Of a stretch of DNA of 64,000 nt, positions 12,106-23,295 are shown piece by piece. Origin of the DNA: Sparassis latifolia (Eukaryota > Basidiomycota > Agaricomycetes > Polyporales > Sparassidaceae); NCBI GenBank assembly GCA_018466975.1, contig CM031563.1, positions 806,001 through 870,000 on the forward strand, given 5' to 3'. Numbering within the stretch: the stretch's first letter is position 1; each line of letters starts with the position of its first letter. The position numbers were made by a program, and so were the translations under genes. The notes under the pieces were generated by a model. The model was given only the letters and a program-made list of their open reading frames with translations, did no database searches and was not told the DNA's origin.

Positions 12106-15100
12106 TCAGCGGTTTGTCCTGCGACGAGATTTTGATGTGCGAGGTATGGGGGAAGGAGCGGGTATGGCGCCTTGGCCGTGAGTGGGAGCATATTCCGGGT
12201 CAACCTCGTGGCATTTCAGATGCAAGAGGAGATTGTACACGAAGGTCTGCTCATACCTGTTGCAAAGCAGTCAATATCGGCTCGGGACTGGTAGATTAGC
12301 CACTCACTGAGCGTTAGTGAAAACCACAGCCATCGAATCGGAGTTGCATCGCAGGAGGTTGGGCGCCATGACTAGCGCCAGATTGGGCGCAGTCATCTTC
12401 GTCACTGTGTGGACTTTCTCTTCGAGGAATAGCTGCAAGAAGCTAACAACGAACAGGATAACACGCCTATTGATCGTTGGGAGGCGATGCACAATCTGTA
12501 CACACGTGTCCGGCTCCTTGGAGTGCGTGATGCAGTCATTGTACAACTCGTCGGGAATGAGCGGGTCACACAGCTCGCGAAGCCACAGCTTCAGCAGCGA
12601 AGCAAGGACATGTGGGTCATCGACATCCTCAAGGCTATAGTACCCTTTCTCGATCCGCAGCTTCAGCTCAGAGACAGCGTCACCGTCTCCGGGAATACGG
12701 AAGATTCCTTCGGACTTGGTACCACCCAGCGCCAAGATACCGTCCGCGAGGAAAGGGAGAATGATAGGGACTTGCATGTGCGGGTAGTTTCGCTCTTGCA
12801 ACCTGAAGATGGCATCCAGAGATTCGCCAAAGATGGATGGATGAAATGCTGCATCCTGTTGACGCAGGCCTAGCGTTAGCGGGTAAGGAGCATGCTATGC
12901 CAGAGATATACTCACAGAAGCGGTCTCAATCTCCGCTACACTCGGCGGTTTACCCCGCGGCCCTTTGCTGGAAATATGAGCCAGTCGTCGAATACAGTAT
13001 TTCGCCATAACATCCACACGCCCCTCTTGCTGGGTGGTTGCCTGCTGCATGTACGAGCGAAGAGACGTCTCGAAGTTTTTGGAAGGCGGGAAAGTCACTA
13101 GAAGGACACATAGAAGTTGCCATCCCTTGAACACGCTCTCACTATAGATATGTCTTAAAAATGGCTCAAAAAGAGATAGAGACCACGCACGTATTAGAAT
13201 TCCCGTTCAGCTGCTTCATCACCTGGCAGTATATCTCGTCACGTAACTCGCCATGCAATAGACCCTCGCCGAGGAGCCAACGCTCTTCCTCAAGTAAAGC
13301 CGATGAAGGTCCAACGACCAAGGAGGTTGTTGAACCATTGATAGGTTTCACTAAAGAGGCAAGGTTGTCAGACGCTACACGCACGCCGAGAGGCCGATCC
13401 CGCTCTCGATCCCCCATAATGTGCTGGATGACCTTGAAAATCTTGATAGCATTCTTGTGCAATGCGCGATTGAGTAATAAGAGAGGGGAACTGAGGGGAG
13501 TCTGAGAGGGGATGGTAAGGCATCGAAAAATGAAGGAAGAAATTGGAGGAAACCTTCTGCCATGACATCATTTGCTCGACGGGAACTTTCCGTCTGAAGA
13601 TGAAGCCGGTGCGGTGCGTTGAGAAGTACTGTCTGGCGAATTGAGACTCGGAGAATTGCTGGATATCTGACGCCAAATCGAACGGCAATATCGGATACTT
13701 GCTACGTCACAGATTAGATCAAGCTATTCGCTAAAACTAGCGTCCACTGAACGTACCCTGTGTTTAGAGACGATGTCGATGGCCTCGTCAGCTTAGGATT
13801 ACACTCAACGGGTATAGGCTGCCCAGTGGTGGGATCCGGCATGGGGCTAAGGTTCATCGCGGCTTCTGTGTAATCAACAGTCCGAAATCAATGAGCCAAG
13901 GAGAGTAGAAAGACGATGAGCGTCCTGACCACGATTGATCACCGGACCGCTGATGTCCTTTCCGCGCAGCTGCACAGCACCTGAAACGGTCTTCGTACCT
14001 TTGGCGCTCGATTGAGGGATTGATGGAACTGGCCTCCGAGGTGATGGTGGGACACTCCCCTTCTCCCTGCTCTTCCCCTTCATACGCAATGGCGTCGCCG
14101 GGGGGGAATCGTGTCCACGAATATGTCCAGGACGCAATGAGCCATTCACGCCTGGATCGGTGCTGATCCTAACGTGAGGACGATCCGTGTGCGAAGACGA
14201 TGATGATGAGGGCTCGATATGACCACTGTCTGAATAGGCGTGCAGGGGCTGGATCTCTGAGTAATTGGAAGACTGCGAGTTGGAGTTAGAGAGCGCAATC
14301 ATCTCGAGCGCGGCACTGAGACTCTGGGGTTGCGGGGCGTGGTACGAGAGGTACGACGACGATTTGGATCGTGAGCCACCCAGCGAGTCGGCAGCGGCAG
14401 CGGTCATCATACGCGGCGGGCTGTCCTTCTCCCCGTCTCTTTTGGATCTTCGGTCCTGGCGGTACGGCGCCCGCTCGCGCACGGGAGTGGACGGTTTCGA
14501 CCTGCGAGACGACGGTGAAGGTGGCGGCGACACATCGGTCGCGTAGGGAGAGCCTGGGATCGGCGCTAGGGAATGTCCACGTGGATATGCAAGTGGGCCG
14601 CCGCTCGCGTTAGGACTCGGAAGGTGAGACTCGTTGCTGGAGGTCCGTCTGACCGCCTGTTGCTTTTTCAAGGAGCCTGGACTGGAAAGCTGCGTTGGCG
14701 TACCCGGAGGGCTGCGGCGCGTGGAGGACTGGGACCGCCGCCGTGGACTCTGGCTTTGTCTGGACAAATCCTTATCGTTTGTGTACGAATGTGAACGCCG
14801 GTATGGCAAGCGTTCAGGTGTAGTTGACGGAGTGCTTGGCGAGCTGTTGGCTGCTAAGTAGGTAGACTGCCGGATGGAGAGACGACGCCCGAGGGCAGTA
14901 TTCTGTGTGTTGTGAGTGAATATATCTACTGATACTATATTCTTCTCACCTGGAGTGTGGTCAAAGGTATAACGAAGGCCTGCGGACGCTCCCACACGGT
15001 TTCTCCGGTTTTAGTTTGATAATAATACGGCAGCCCGCTTGTCTCATCTATCATCTCCCACCACTCACCCTCAGGATTTGGAGGCAGCCTGAAGAGCCTC

Positions 15101-15523
15101 GCTTAATACAGACAACGGAAAGACTATCGCAACTTACAAGAAATTACCGACAGGAGGGTCCCAGCTCACTTCACCAGTAGCTGGACACGCAAAGAATGAT
15201 ACCTGAGTCTGCACGCGCAAGCTCCGTGACGAGAGCCACCCATGATACGAAGGGCCACGCACCTGTGGATCGACCAGTGTAACCCAGAAATTGGAGCCCC
15301 ACCCAACGCTAGCACCGCCATTTGCTGTGTGAGAGGTCGACGCAGGCATACCGTTGAGGTGGACTTCCGGAGGTGGCGGCATATCGCTATTGAGTTCTGG
15401 ATTGGGGTTTGTGGCCCCATTGTCAGTGTTGCTCGGCAGCTGAGCCTCTGATGGGTTCTGTGTTCCATTCGGGGTGACGGGAGTGGGTGGGACAGACTGG
15501 TCAGGAATTATACTGGCAGACAT
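12106..15523 (-). CDS. WW-MyTH4-RhoGAP protein (Vilse/ARHGAP39-like)
   Basis: Nine exons: 15138-15523, 14950-15088, 13930-14902, 13757-13865, 13554-13701, 13191-13501, 12916-13141, 12308-12855, 12106-12256; about 996 aa. Two WW-like modules lie at about residues 75-130 (ending EVSWDPPVG) and 135-165 (GEWWEMIDETSGLPYYYQ then VWERP). A long Ser/Pro/Arg-rich disordered linker covers about 180-500. A MyTH4 region follows (LNRALHKNAIKIFKVIQ, LRDEIYCQVMKQL, FKGWQLLCVLLVTFPP). The C-terminal RhoGAP has the arginine finger in GIFRIPGD and the KLWLRELCDPLIP block. It should stimulate GTP hydrolysis on Rho/Rac/Cdc42 and link them to the cytoskeleton. An in-frame upstream ATG at 15640 is an alternative start; 15523 is chosen because the stretch between is pyrimidine-rich and UTR-like. 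Confidence 0.93.
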
Positions 15524-17180
15524 GGATATCTTTGTGGGCGATCGGAGGGTATCGTTTGCACTGGAGGTAGAGGTAATTATACTTGAAACGAGTGTAGACA
15601 AGGGATATATCGCGCGGATGAAAGACCTTGAACAAAGCAAAGAGAAAGGTATACAAGAAGGGGATTAGATGGACGGTGCAGTCCGGGGGAGGACTGCAGA
15701 TTGAACAAAGTTTGTGGGCGAGAAAGCATCCGCATGTAATTCGACGCCACGTGGTATAGAATCCGCGATATCTGCTCGATCGCGTACATACCTCAACGCT
15801 CGCGATGCATCCGCTCTCCTTATTGTTCAGCGTAGGGCATTAATGAGAACTAGATGCTGGCGGCACTGGCAGCAGCGATCAGTTGTAAGAGGCAGGAAAT
15901 TTGTTTTACAATTGCCGAGCTCAGTCTGACAGGACAAAATCGAGATGTCAATCCATCTGGGTTCTGTAGTACTACAGTACGGGCAGCAACTGTCATACGT
16001 TCCTCGTAACCTAGCGATTAGTAGCTCCTCATCAAACAGAACTCGGAGCTGTCAGTGCGCTGTCGTAAGCTACATGGACGGCGCATCGGTTGGCGACACT
16101 AGGCGGCTGAAAGCTAAGATAGGCCTCCCTCATACCCAACCACCTCCAACCACTCGCGTCGGGTGTCTAATGTCACGCTTACACCAAAATGGCGGGCGAA
16201 AGTGCTCATTGGTCCTTCATAAATGTGCTCAATGGATTGTTAAGGAAGACATTTGCAAATATTCCCAGGAATCACTTTTATTATTTTGCCCTCGTAGGTT
16301 TCTCGTAGGAGAGAAATATCGTCGGCAACAATGCAAAGTGAATAACGACCAAACAGTACTAGTGCCAAAGACTAGCCAGTAGTTATTTGGCTGATAAGTC
16401 GCCCTTACCACAATGTCCAATACCATATCGGGTATGTCGAGTCACAACCGCGTCACGGCGCTTAGAGTGGAAGCAGACCATACACGCCTCACGATTTGTC
16501 AGGACACACTAGCTCCTGCTACCAAGTAGAGTGCTGGCGATTTACCACAACAAATGCTTGCAATAACGCAACCCACGGGAACAATCGATCACATAAAATA
16601 CAGGGAAGAACAGGAGCAGAGGACCTATCTATGTGCGACCGTTGTTTTTCTGGCGGAGGAGTTATGCAGTCCATGAATGATGCGACAACACGACTACCGT
16701 ACAGCGGTGGATGCAGTAGGACGTCACGACAGGAAAAGCAAAGACGACAGAGCGAATGTGAGGGTCGGCGGATGGGATAGGAATGGGGACCAGACGTTCT
16801 GTTGAATTAGAGGTTGTCGGAGGTCCGCAGTATATCGATGCTGAAGTCGTAATCGGCGCGTCGATATGGCGGCGTCAAGGTCGTCAATACATAGGCGAAA
16901 AAGCACATGCAGAAGGTGACGTGTGGAGGTCGGCAGTCGCCGAACGTGTCGCCAGATAGAGCGAGGAAGGGGGCAATTGAAAGCAACAGAGCACAACCGT
17001 ACAATTCATCCACGACCTTGATAGGTGGACTTGGAACTTGCAGATGTGTTCTCGAAGTCGAGGATGAGTCGAGAGAATGGAAGGGTGAGAAGCCGAGGGG
17101 TCAAGCACGAAAGCGAATAGTTGCGTTGGTGAAATGAGTTGATAAGATTACGGAAAGAGGGACCTCTTTCTCCGAGCTGC
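15524..17180. other. Intergenic, no supported gene
   Basis: About 1.65 kb. It holds the upstream region of the RhoGAP gene and the 3' flank of the next gene. Several medium open frames exist (for example 16724-17108 on the minus strand) but none shows splice logic, a domain or a signal peptide. Confidence 0.45.
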
Positions 17181-17897
17181 TTAATCGGTGTCGACCATCT
17201 CGATAGCGCCGCATTGCTCGCAGAATGCCCACATGGTCCTTTGTCCGTTAAGTCCAGGCGAACAGGCAATACGAAGTTTGGGAATTTGCGAACAGTTTTG
17301 CCTACGTTGCATGCATGCACATTTACAACGAAGTAGCGATCAGCTAACATTCATACCGACAAGAATTGAAGAGAGCACCGTGCACTTAGACGCTGACTCT
17401 GCGATGGAATCAAACTTACCCATGATGCGTCAACGCGGCATTTTTTGGCTGAAGGAGGCCGACGGATTTCTGCATCACGTTAGATGGCGAATGGACATGG
17501 AAGTTCGCGTCCATGTAGCTGTACGCGTCGTGAGGGTACAGATCGAAGGCAGGATAGATGGCTACAACAGGTAAGCCTTTAAGGTGGAGGCAGAGAACAT
17601 GTGACAGTAATACTCACGCGAATCCTGCGGGGAGTCAGACGCGCTTGACAACGATGAGCAGCTTGCGTTCGACGGGAGACGACTGTGAACAGGGAGATAG
17701 AGGGGTTCGAGGTCAGAGATGGAGCCGTCGGACATAACAACGTCTGTGTCCATTTCAGTGTTGGGGAAGGGAATGAGTCTGGGCTGCTTCACACTCTGTG
17801 GAGGAGAGGGGTCAGCGCGCGTGACGCGACAACGCGTATGGGCACTGACAATCGGAGCATCGACAGCCTCGAGTTCCAACTTCCTCTTGAGAGCCAT
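17181..17897 (-). CDS. Conserved basidiomycete hypothetical protein (162 aa)
   Basis: Four exons: 17850-17897, 17618-17795, 17420-17561, 17181-17301. Begins MALKRKLELEAVDAP. The first part is Lys/Pro/Ser-rich and disordered, with a KQPRLIPFP-type basic patch. The second part is more ordered and ends LRIACSPGLNGQRTMWAFC followed by EQCGAIEMVDTD. The spaced Cys residues (NCSQ, IAC, FCEQC) could bind a metal, but no known zinc motif is met. I recognise the overall layout as one shared by agaricomycete hypothetical proteins; function unknown. Probably nuclear, judged only from the basic N-terminus. Confidence 0.7.
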
Positions 17898-18727
17898 TAA
17901 GGAGAGAGGGGGGTTGGGCGCTATAGGGTACGGAGGAGGGGGGCGTTGTGGTGAGAAGGCAGAAAGCCGGTGGCAAGGTGGGGAAGTGGTTTCGGGAGAT
18001 GGGAGCAGGTACATATATTCTCCATATTTGCGCATGTTTATGCTCCCGAGAATTTCAGAAGTCGGCTTCCCTCGTGAGAGGGAATTTATCGGCGTCCTTC
18101 GGCAAAACAAGGCGGCTGTCCCTGATTGGTCCCGAATGACGTCCAAACTCCGATCAGCCGGTCACCGAGTTATAAATCGGAACCCCAGTTTTTATTCGAC
18201 GTTGTTGTCACACAGGTTTGGTACCGCCTGTCACAGCATCGACCATGCGTGCGGTTCTGTCACTCACCGCCTCTTAGCCACATAATAAGCCACAACGGAT
18301 CATCAAGACATAAGCTCTCACCAAAAACCGACATTTTTCGCGTATCCCGCAGGAGGTGCGCATAGCCACTATATGAACTTATCGTAAACCTGGCTGAGCA
18401 TATATGGACGTTTTCGGTGAGCTCTTCTGATCCTTCCGGTGGTTCAAATTTTCGGACTTGCCAGTAGGGCCCACAGAGGTATTGCGAGTGCCAATGGTTA
18501 TCTGGCATCAGTTGCAGGATAAAGGTACGTACCCACGTTTTGGTGTGTCTGCCTGACTCGCATGGCTTATTCCAAGCTGCCTGCGCTGACGAAGACGGGA
18601 CGGTTTTCATAGCAGTCGTTGCATAAATGTTCAATCATCTGTCCCCTTGATTCAGATACTTGAATAAATACAAAATGCAGAATGGAAATATCGTACAACA
18701 CCCTGGTAACCCATCCACCGACCCGTA
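17898..18727. other. Intergenic, no supported gene
   Basis: About 830 bp: promoter of the 162-aa gene and 3' flank of the Apq12-like gene. An open frame at 18260-18634 (minus) has no recognisable features. Confidence 0.45.
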
Positions 18728-19570
18728 TCACCTCGAACCAGCCTTGGCCTTCGTGTTTGTCCTCGTAGATTGTTTCTTATACTCCTCCCCTCGTCCATCA
18801 TCTGTTCCGCCACTCTCACCGAGCACCTGGGCGAATTCGTCCACAGCTCCCTTCGCCGCCTCCCACCACCTCCCGTCACTCAGCACTCGCCCCGCAGCTC
18901 CGATGATATCGCCAATGACCTTCTTCACCTCTCCTTCTGACCCTGCGTCGGTCCCCTCGTTCTCGTTGTACTGCCACTCGCGGTGACGATCCCATGACTC
19001 CCAGGCCTTTGGTCGTGGTGACTTCGGCTGGTTCTGTGGACGAGAGCGGGAACGAGTACTTTGAGACTGGGTTTTTGGTCTCGGGTTGGACCTTGCGCCG
19101 CCCGCTGCATTTTGACCCTGGCCGTTGAGCATATCCAGGAGAAACCCGCCGATAACAGGGATGAAACCTCCTGCAAAAGGGACACCTACGCCGCTCCCTC
19201 CGTTGGCGTTAGCGTTGCTCATGACCCAGCCTGCGCCTGCGGTCAATACAGCGAGGATCGTGCCCCACTTGATGAACCAGAACCCCGTGCGGATCATCCA
19301 CCACGTCGTCCTGTAAAAGCTGACGAGAGCGAGATATGCCGCCAATAACGTGATGAAAGGGGGCAGTATGGTTTGCGCATCCCATGTAGATGACGAGGAT
19401 GGGAACAGAGCCATGGTAAGTGTGAATAACGAAGTGACGAGCGCAACAGATTGCGATGCCACTGTGACAAGCGTGTTGTAGACAGGCGGGGGAAGTGAGG
19501 ATGATAGGTAGTCAAGGATGGGGTCAAAAAGGTGCGGTAGAGGCGCATCCAGTGGAGGAACGACCACCAT
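18728..19570 (-). CDS. Apq12-like membrane protein (nuclear pore assembly family)
   Basis: Single exon, about 280 aa from the ATG at 19570; an in-frame ATG at 19609 is an alternative. Three hydrophobic stretches are visible: TLVTVASQSVALVTSLFTL, ILPPFITLLAAYLALVSFY and FIKWGTILAVLTAGAGW. The WWMIRTGFWFIKWG motif between them resembles the fungal Apq12/nuclear-pore-assembly family, which works in nuclear-envelope lipid homeostasis and mRNA export. The C-terminal half is hydrophilic, Arg/Ser/Glu-rich and ends with a basic tail. Assignment is by pattern only. It is divergent from MPC2 with 210 bp between the start codons. Confidence 0.7.
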   Translation of the reverse strand: MVVVPPLDAPLPHLFDPILDYLSSSLPPPVYNTLVTVASQSVALVTSLFTLTMALFPSSSSTWDAQTILPPFITLLAAYLALVSFYRTTWWMIRTGFWFIKWGTILAVLTAGAGWVMSNANANGGSGVGVPFAGGFIPVIGGFLLDMLNGQGQNAAGGARSNPRPKTQSQSTRSRSRPQNQPKSPRPKAWESWDRHREWQYNENEGTDAGSEGEVKKVIGDIIGAAGRVLSDGRWWEAAKGAVDEFAQVLGESGGTDDGRGEEYKKQSTRTNTKAKAGSR

Positions 19571-19780
19571 CCTGTTCTGTGAGTGAAGAGAGGTTGAGAT
19601 GCAGCGCACTGCAGACGTTGGTCCGTCAAGCGCGCCCCTGCGGTGTGGACAGCACGTGACACAGTTGCCTATTTCGGACCGGCTGTAGCTCTCACCCCAG
19701 ATTGCTTACAGACAAGTACTCCTGCGCCGCGACTCTTCGCCCCCCCCCCTTCGACTACTACACACATTCTCTCTTCCATC

Positions 19781-20448
19781 ATGTCCGGTGCAGCAGCCTC
19801 AGCTGGAGCATCCAAGTTTCAGGCGTTTATGAACCACCCCGCAGGTGCGCCTCGACCTTATATCTGATCTGCCATTTGACCGAAGCCACGTTTCCTTTCG
19901 GGTGTGATCTTCTGCAGGCCCGAAGACGGTCTTTTTCTGGGCACCTGTTATGAAGTGGTGTTTGGTTGCTGCCGGATTGAAGGATCTTTCGCGGCCAGCC
20001 GAAAAGCTCAGTGTATCGCAGAACCTCGGTGCGTGTTATTTGCTCGAGCACACCGCGCTCTTACACGTGGGTTTACTCTTCGTCGCGTTATTTTAGCTTT
20101 GACTGCCACTGGATTCATCTGGGTTCGATACTCGATGGTCATTACGCCCGTCAACTATAGCTTGGCTGCGGTTAGTATAGTCGTTACATATTATGTAATC
20201 CCCATTTATTGTATCTTTCGCAGGTCAACTTCTTCGTAGGCACGACAGGTCTTGGTCAGTTGGCTCGCATCTGGCAGTATGTGTCTGTATTCTTCACATG
20301 AACTCATCATTCTCACGTCAAACTTTCTCTGCACAATAGTTACGGACGAACCCACGAAGATCCAGTTGGCAAGTACTTTGGACCGGCAGGTTCTACCCCC
20401 TCTGAAAGGACGACGCAAAAAATTGGACCCGTTACTACTTCGGCATGA
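19781..20448 (+). CDS. MPC2: Mitochondrial pyruvate carrier subunit MPC2
   Basis: Five exons: 19781-19844, 19918-20028, 20097-20170, 20224-20276, 20340-20448; 136 aa, the usual length for the family. Diagnostic blocks are NHPAGPKTVFFWAPVMKW near the N-terminus, the LKDLSRPAEKLS/SQNLAL block, ATGFIWVRYSMVITPVNYSL and NFFVGTTGLGQLARI, giving the three-helix MPC topology. With an MPC1 partner it forms the inner-membrane heterodimer that imports pyruvate into the matrix. No MPC1 gene is in this window. Confidence 0.95.
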
Positions 20449-21575
20449 AAGGACTTTCATTAGATACAGCTTGCTATTCTCTCTGCGGTCAATATTATTA
20501 CTTTCTGATGTGCCGCATCGCTTTATGAGCCAGCTCTCTTGCTAAGACGCATGCGCTACACTCCTCTATCTATCGAACTGCCACTTATCCTCTATGCGGA
20601 AGACTGGTCTGTGCAAAACTGGACAATCCTTCTGTGGAGAGACCGCTTCGAAGCATGTCCTTATCAAACACTGCAGATAACAGAGCGCCCAGCAGCTCTG
20701 AATCCGGTCGGAGTGTCCCAGGCCGGTCCTCGGACCCTAAAGGGATTCGTTGGGTAAGGTTCAGAGGTACTTCCACTGAATCATCCATACTGACGTGATT
20801 GCCCCTCAAGGCATACAAGGCCCTTCTGCATCGCGGTAGATGTCAATTCTCATGACTGTCGGAATCTTGGTCCGTGCACCGCATAAGGCTGACGTCTTTT
20901 CAAAAATGGCCGTACTTATTGTCCTTGAGCTGTTGCTTACCAGCTCCGAGCTTTGAAGATGATATGCAGATAGCTGAGATAAGTTCCTCTGTACGTATAA
21001 TGTTTCTGACTTACACTACGAGTAGAATAGAATCGAATGCCGCAAAATGACTTCATGGGTGGCGCGTTAGCGTCGAGCGAGATCACAGGTGAACACGTTC
21101 GCCCATGGTTAGCCACCGGCCTGATGCAGTGCTTGAATCGATGTTTACGGTGACTGTAAGTAACCCATTGATTTCCGAGGCGGGACAGTCACGGTGACAC
21201 TTTCTGCAACGTTCTCATAAACTGGTCTGTACTTATTCGTTATCCAAGTCATGGTCCCACGATGAAGCCCCCCACGAGAATTTCTACCTCTCAACTCTCC
21301 GTTGACTGCTGACTAGTACTCCGCTGTAACTGAAGTCTCGACTTCAGAGATTATGAAACCCGCCTTCGTCTGACAGTCATGGAACGCCTTACTGACTAGG
21401 ACCAAGTTGGATGCGAGGGAAATACCTAAATCTATCCAGGCAAAAAATAAGAAGACGCGCTCACTGATGTGCTCTGCAGGACGGACAGTTCGTTGTTTCT
21501 GACCTACAGTAAGTATTTACTGCTGTCGATAGTTAGAACGCACATCTGGAGTCGACTGTTAGAACGTACATCTGA
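20449..21575. other. Gene-poor intergenic region
   Basis: No supported gene in about 1.1 kb. Just before the MITE the motif GTTAGAACG(C/T)ACATCTG occurs twice in tandem, about 27 bp apart. Confidence 0.4.
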
Positions 21576-21857
21576 CACTGGATGCAATTTCTAATAACTT
21601 GGGAAGACTATGCAAAAGTTATTTGAAAGATAGAGTGAATAAATTTAGTGTAAGTTGCACCGCTTAGGAGAGACTTATCTGAAAGTTATCCTAGAAATGG
21701 AAAACTTATTATGAAGTTATTTCTACTTCAGGATAGGTTTCAAATAACTTTCAGATAAGTCCCTTGTGAGCCATGCCACTTACACTAAACTTATTCACTC
21801 TATCTTTCAAATAACATTTGCATACTCTCGCCAACTTATTGGAAATTGCATGCAGTG
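21576..21857. mobile_element. Foldback MITE with CACTG termini
   Basis: 282-bp imperfect palindrome. The left arm (21576 to about 21699) and right arm (about 21730 to 21857) are inverted copies and start with CACTGNATGCAATTTC. Long exact blocks include TTATTTGAAAGATAGAGTGA. TGA is found directly outside both ends (21573-21575 and 21858-21860), a likely 3-bp target duplication. CACTG termini with a 3-bp duplication are compatible with a CACTA (CMC)-type non-autonomous element. There is no coding capacity. Confidence 0.75.
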
Positions 21858-23295
21858 TGAAGTCGACTCAACATGCCCAAGTCAGCAGTTGTAATGAACT
21901 ACCCACGGTGGTGCGTATTCCCCGTGACATTAATCACTATCCTTCTGGTTCACAGGCTGACACTTACTACGTTCGACATGGTAGAAGTGGGTGGATATTG
22001 CGAAATTGAAGCGTACATTCATCCCAGCTCTGCAATCCTCATTGTCTACATGAATACAGATGTCCTATTTATGTTGATGCTTCTAAGGCACCCAATGGCC
22101 CGGGTATCGTCAGTCGGGGCTCATCGACTGTCAGAGGGTATCCAAGGTTTCCACCCTTGCTCAAACCACCGTCACCCTTCCCGTCACACGTGGGCCGACA
22201 CAACCAGCACCGAGACCGCCGCCCGTTAGGCCTCCTCTAGCTCTCAGTGCGCCGTGGGTACCAAGCCCTTCCGGTCCTAAGGCTACCACCTCCCAATCCG
22301 GCACCAGTGGTGATACGCATACCAGGGCTTACCCCCACGCCCGTTCCTCCCACTGCCCAAGCCCCGCTACAGCTCTCCTGCGGCCGAAGCCGAAACCTCT
22401 TCCCCCTGTTCTCGTCCTTGTTGTCCCAGGCCCTACTCCTGCGCCTGTCGTTACTACGCCCCTAGAAGACAGGCACAAATCGCAGCAGAGGATGCTGCCA
22501 ATAAGCTGGTCTCGACGGAGGTGAAAATCATGCTACTGTGTAATCGCGATGTGCCCAGGCAAGACCGCCGAAGATGAACTCGAATACGGTCGCTAGTCTC
22601 TCGAAGAATGCGGCAAAGAGGCCTCCGATCACAGAACCTACGATTGGGTCCGTGCATGTCAGCGAAATCTGCCGATGAAAGACTGAAGTGAATGGCGTGC
22701 CATGGTGGTGAGTGTGGTATTTTACTTTTCAATGGTATGCACAATAGTAGGCAATTCGTGAAAGTCGTGGGCGAACAGCCTGTATCATGGTCAGCTTTTA
22801 TGTGTTCGTGATTCACTGTATTCTACGTTCATCCGATGGACCGTCAGAATGGACGTCAGAGACTCATCCAACTTTGGATGGCGCTCTCACTGTTGCCAAT
22901 GAGATCGAGTAGTTTTGAACGTGTCAGAGTGGGAGTCAGACTCCACTCGCAACTTCTCCATGCGTGGAGGCTACACGTTTTCTCAGCATTTGGTTACTCA
23001 ATTACTGTACTGCTTGCGCATGCGGCATGGAGGCAACAGATTACAGCAGAACTTATCGCCTGCATTACCTCAGGTGATATTGCGCACGGCAAATACATTC
23101 GACAAACCAAGAGTCCCACTTACAACGACCATGCTACAAAATACTAATGTCAAAGGAGACGGTATAGGATGTGTCTACTGAAAAGCGGCTGGTATGTAAA
23201 ATGTCCCTATTTACACTAGGTTGTGTCACGAAGGAAACTAACCGCAGTCCGCGACAGGCGCCGAGCAGAGATACAGATACAGTGTACAGCACGTA
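21858..23295. other. Gene-poor region with two weak coding remnants
   Basis: A proline-rich plus-strand frame is open from 22087 to about 22525 but has no start codon. A minus-strand segment 22528-22668 would encode a hydrophobic tail (SVIGGLFAAFFERLATVFEF) ending in a stop. Neither could be joined to a credible first exon. Confidence 0.35.

Noticed and set aside
16724..17108. Overlapping minus-strand frames with hydrophobic patches
   Set aside because: Downstream of a complete gene ending at 17181; no start context or family resemblance.
18260..18634. Minus-strand open frame of 124 codons
   Set aside because: No domain, no signal peptide, no splice support; lies in an intergenic region.
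20539..20757. Possible small gene after MPC2
   Set aside because: No signal peptide, intron logic or similarity.
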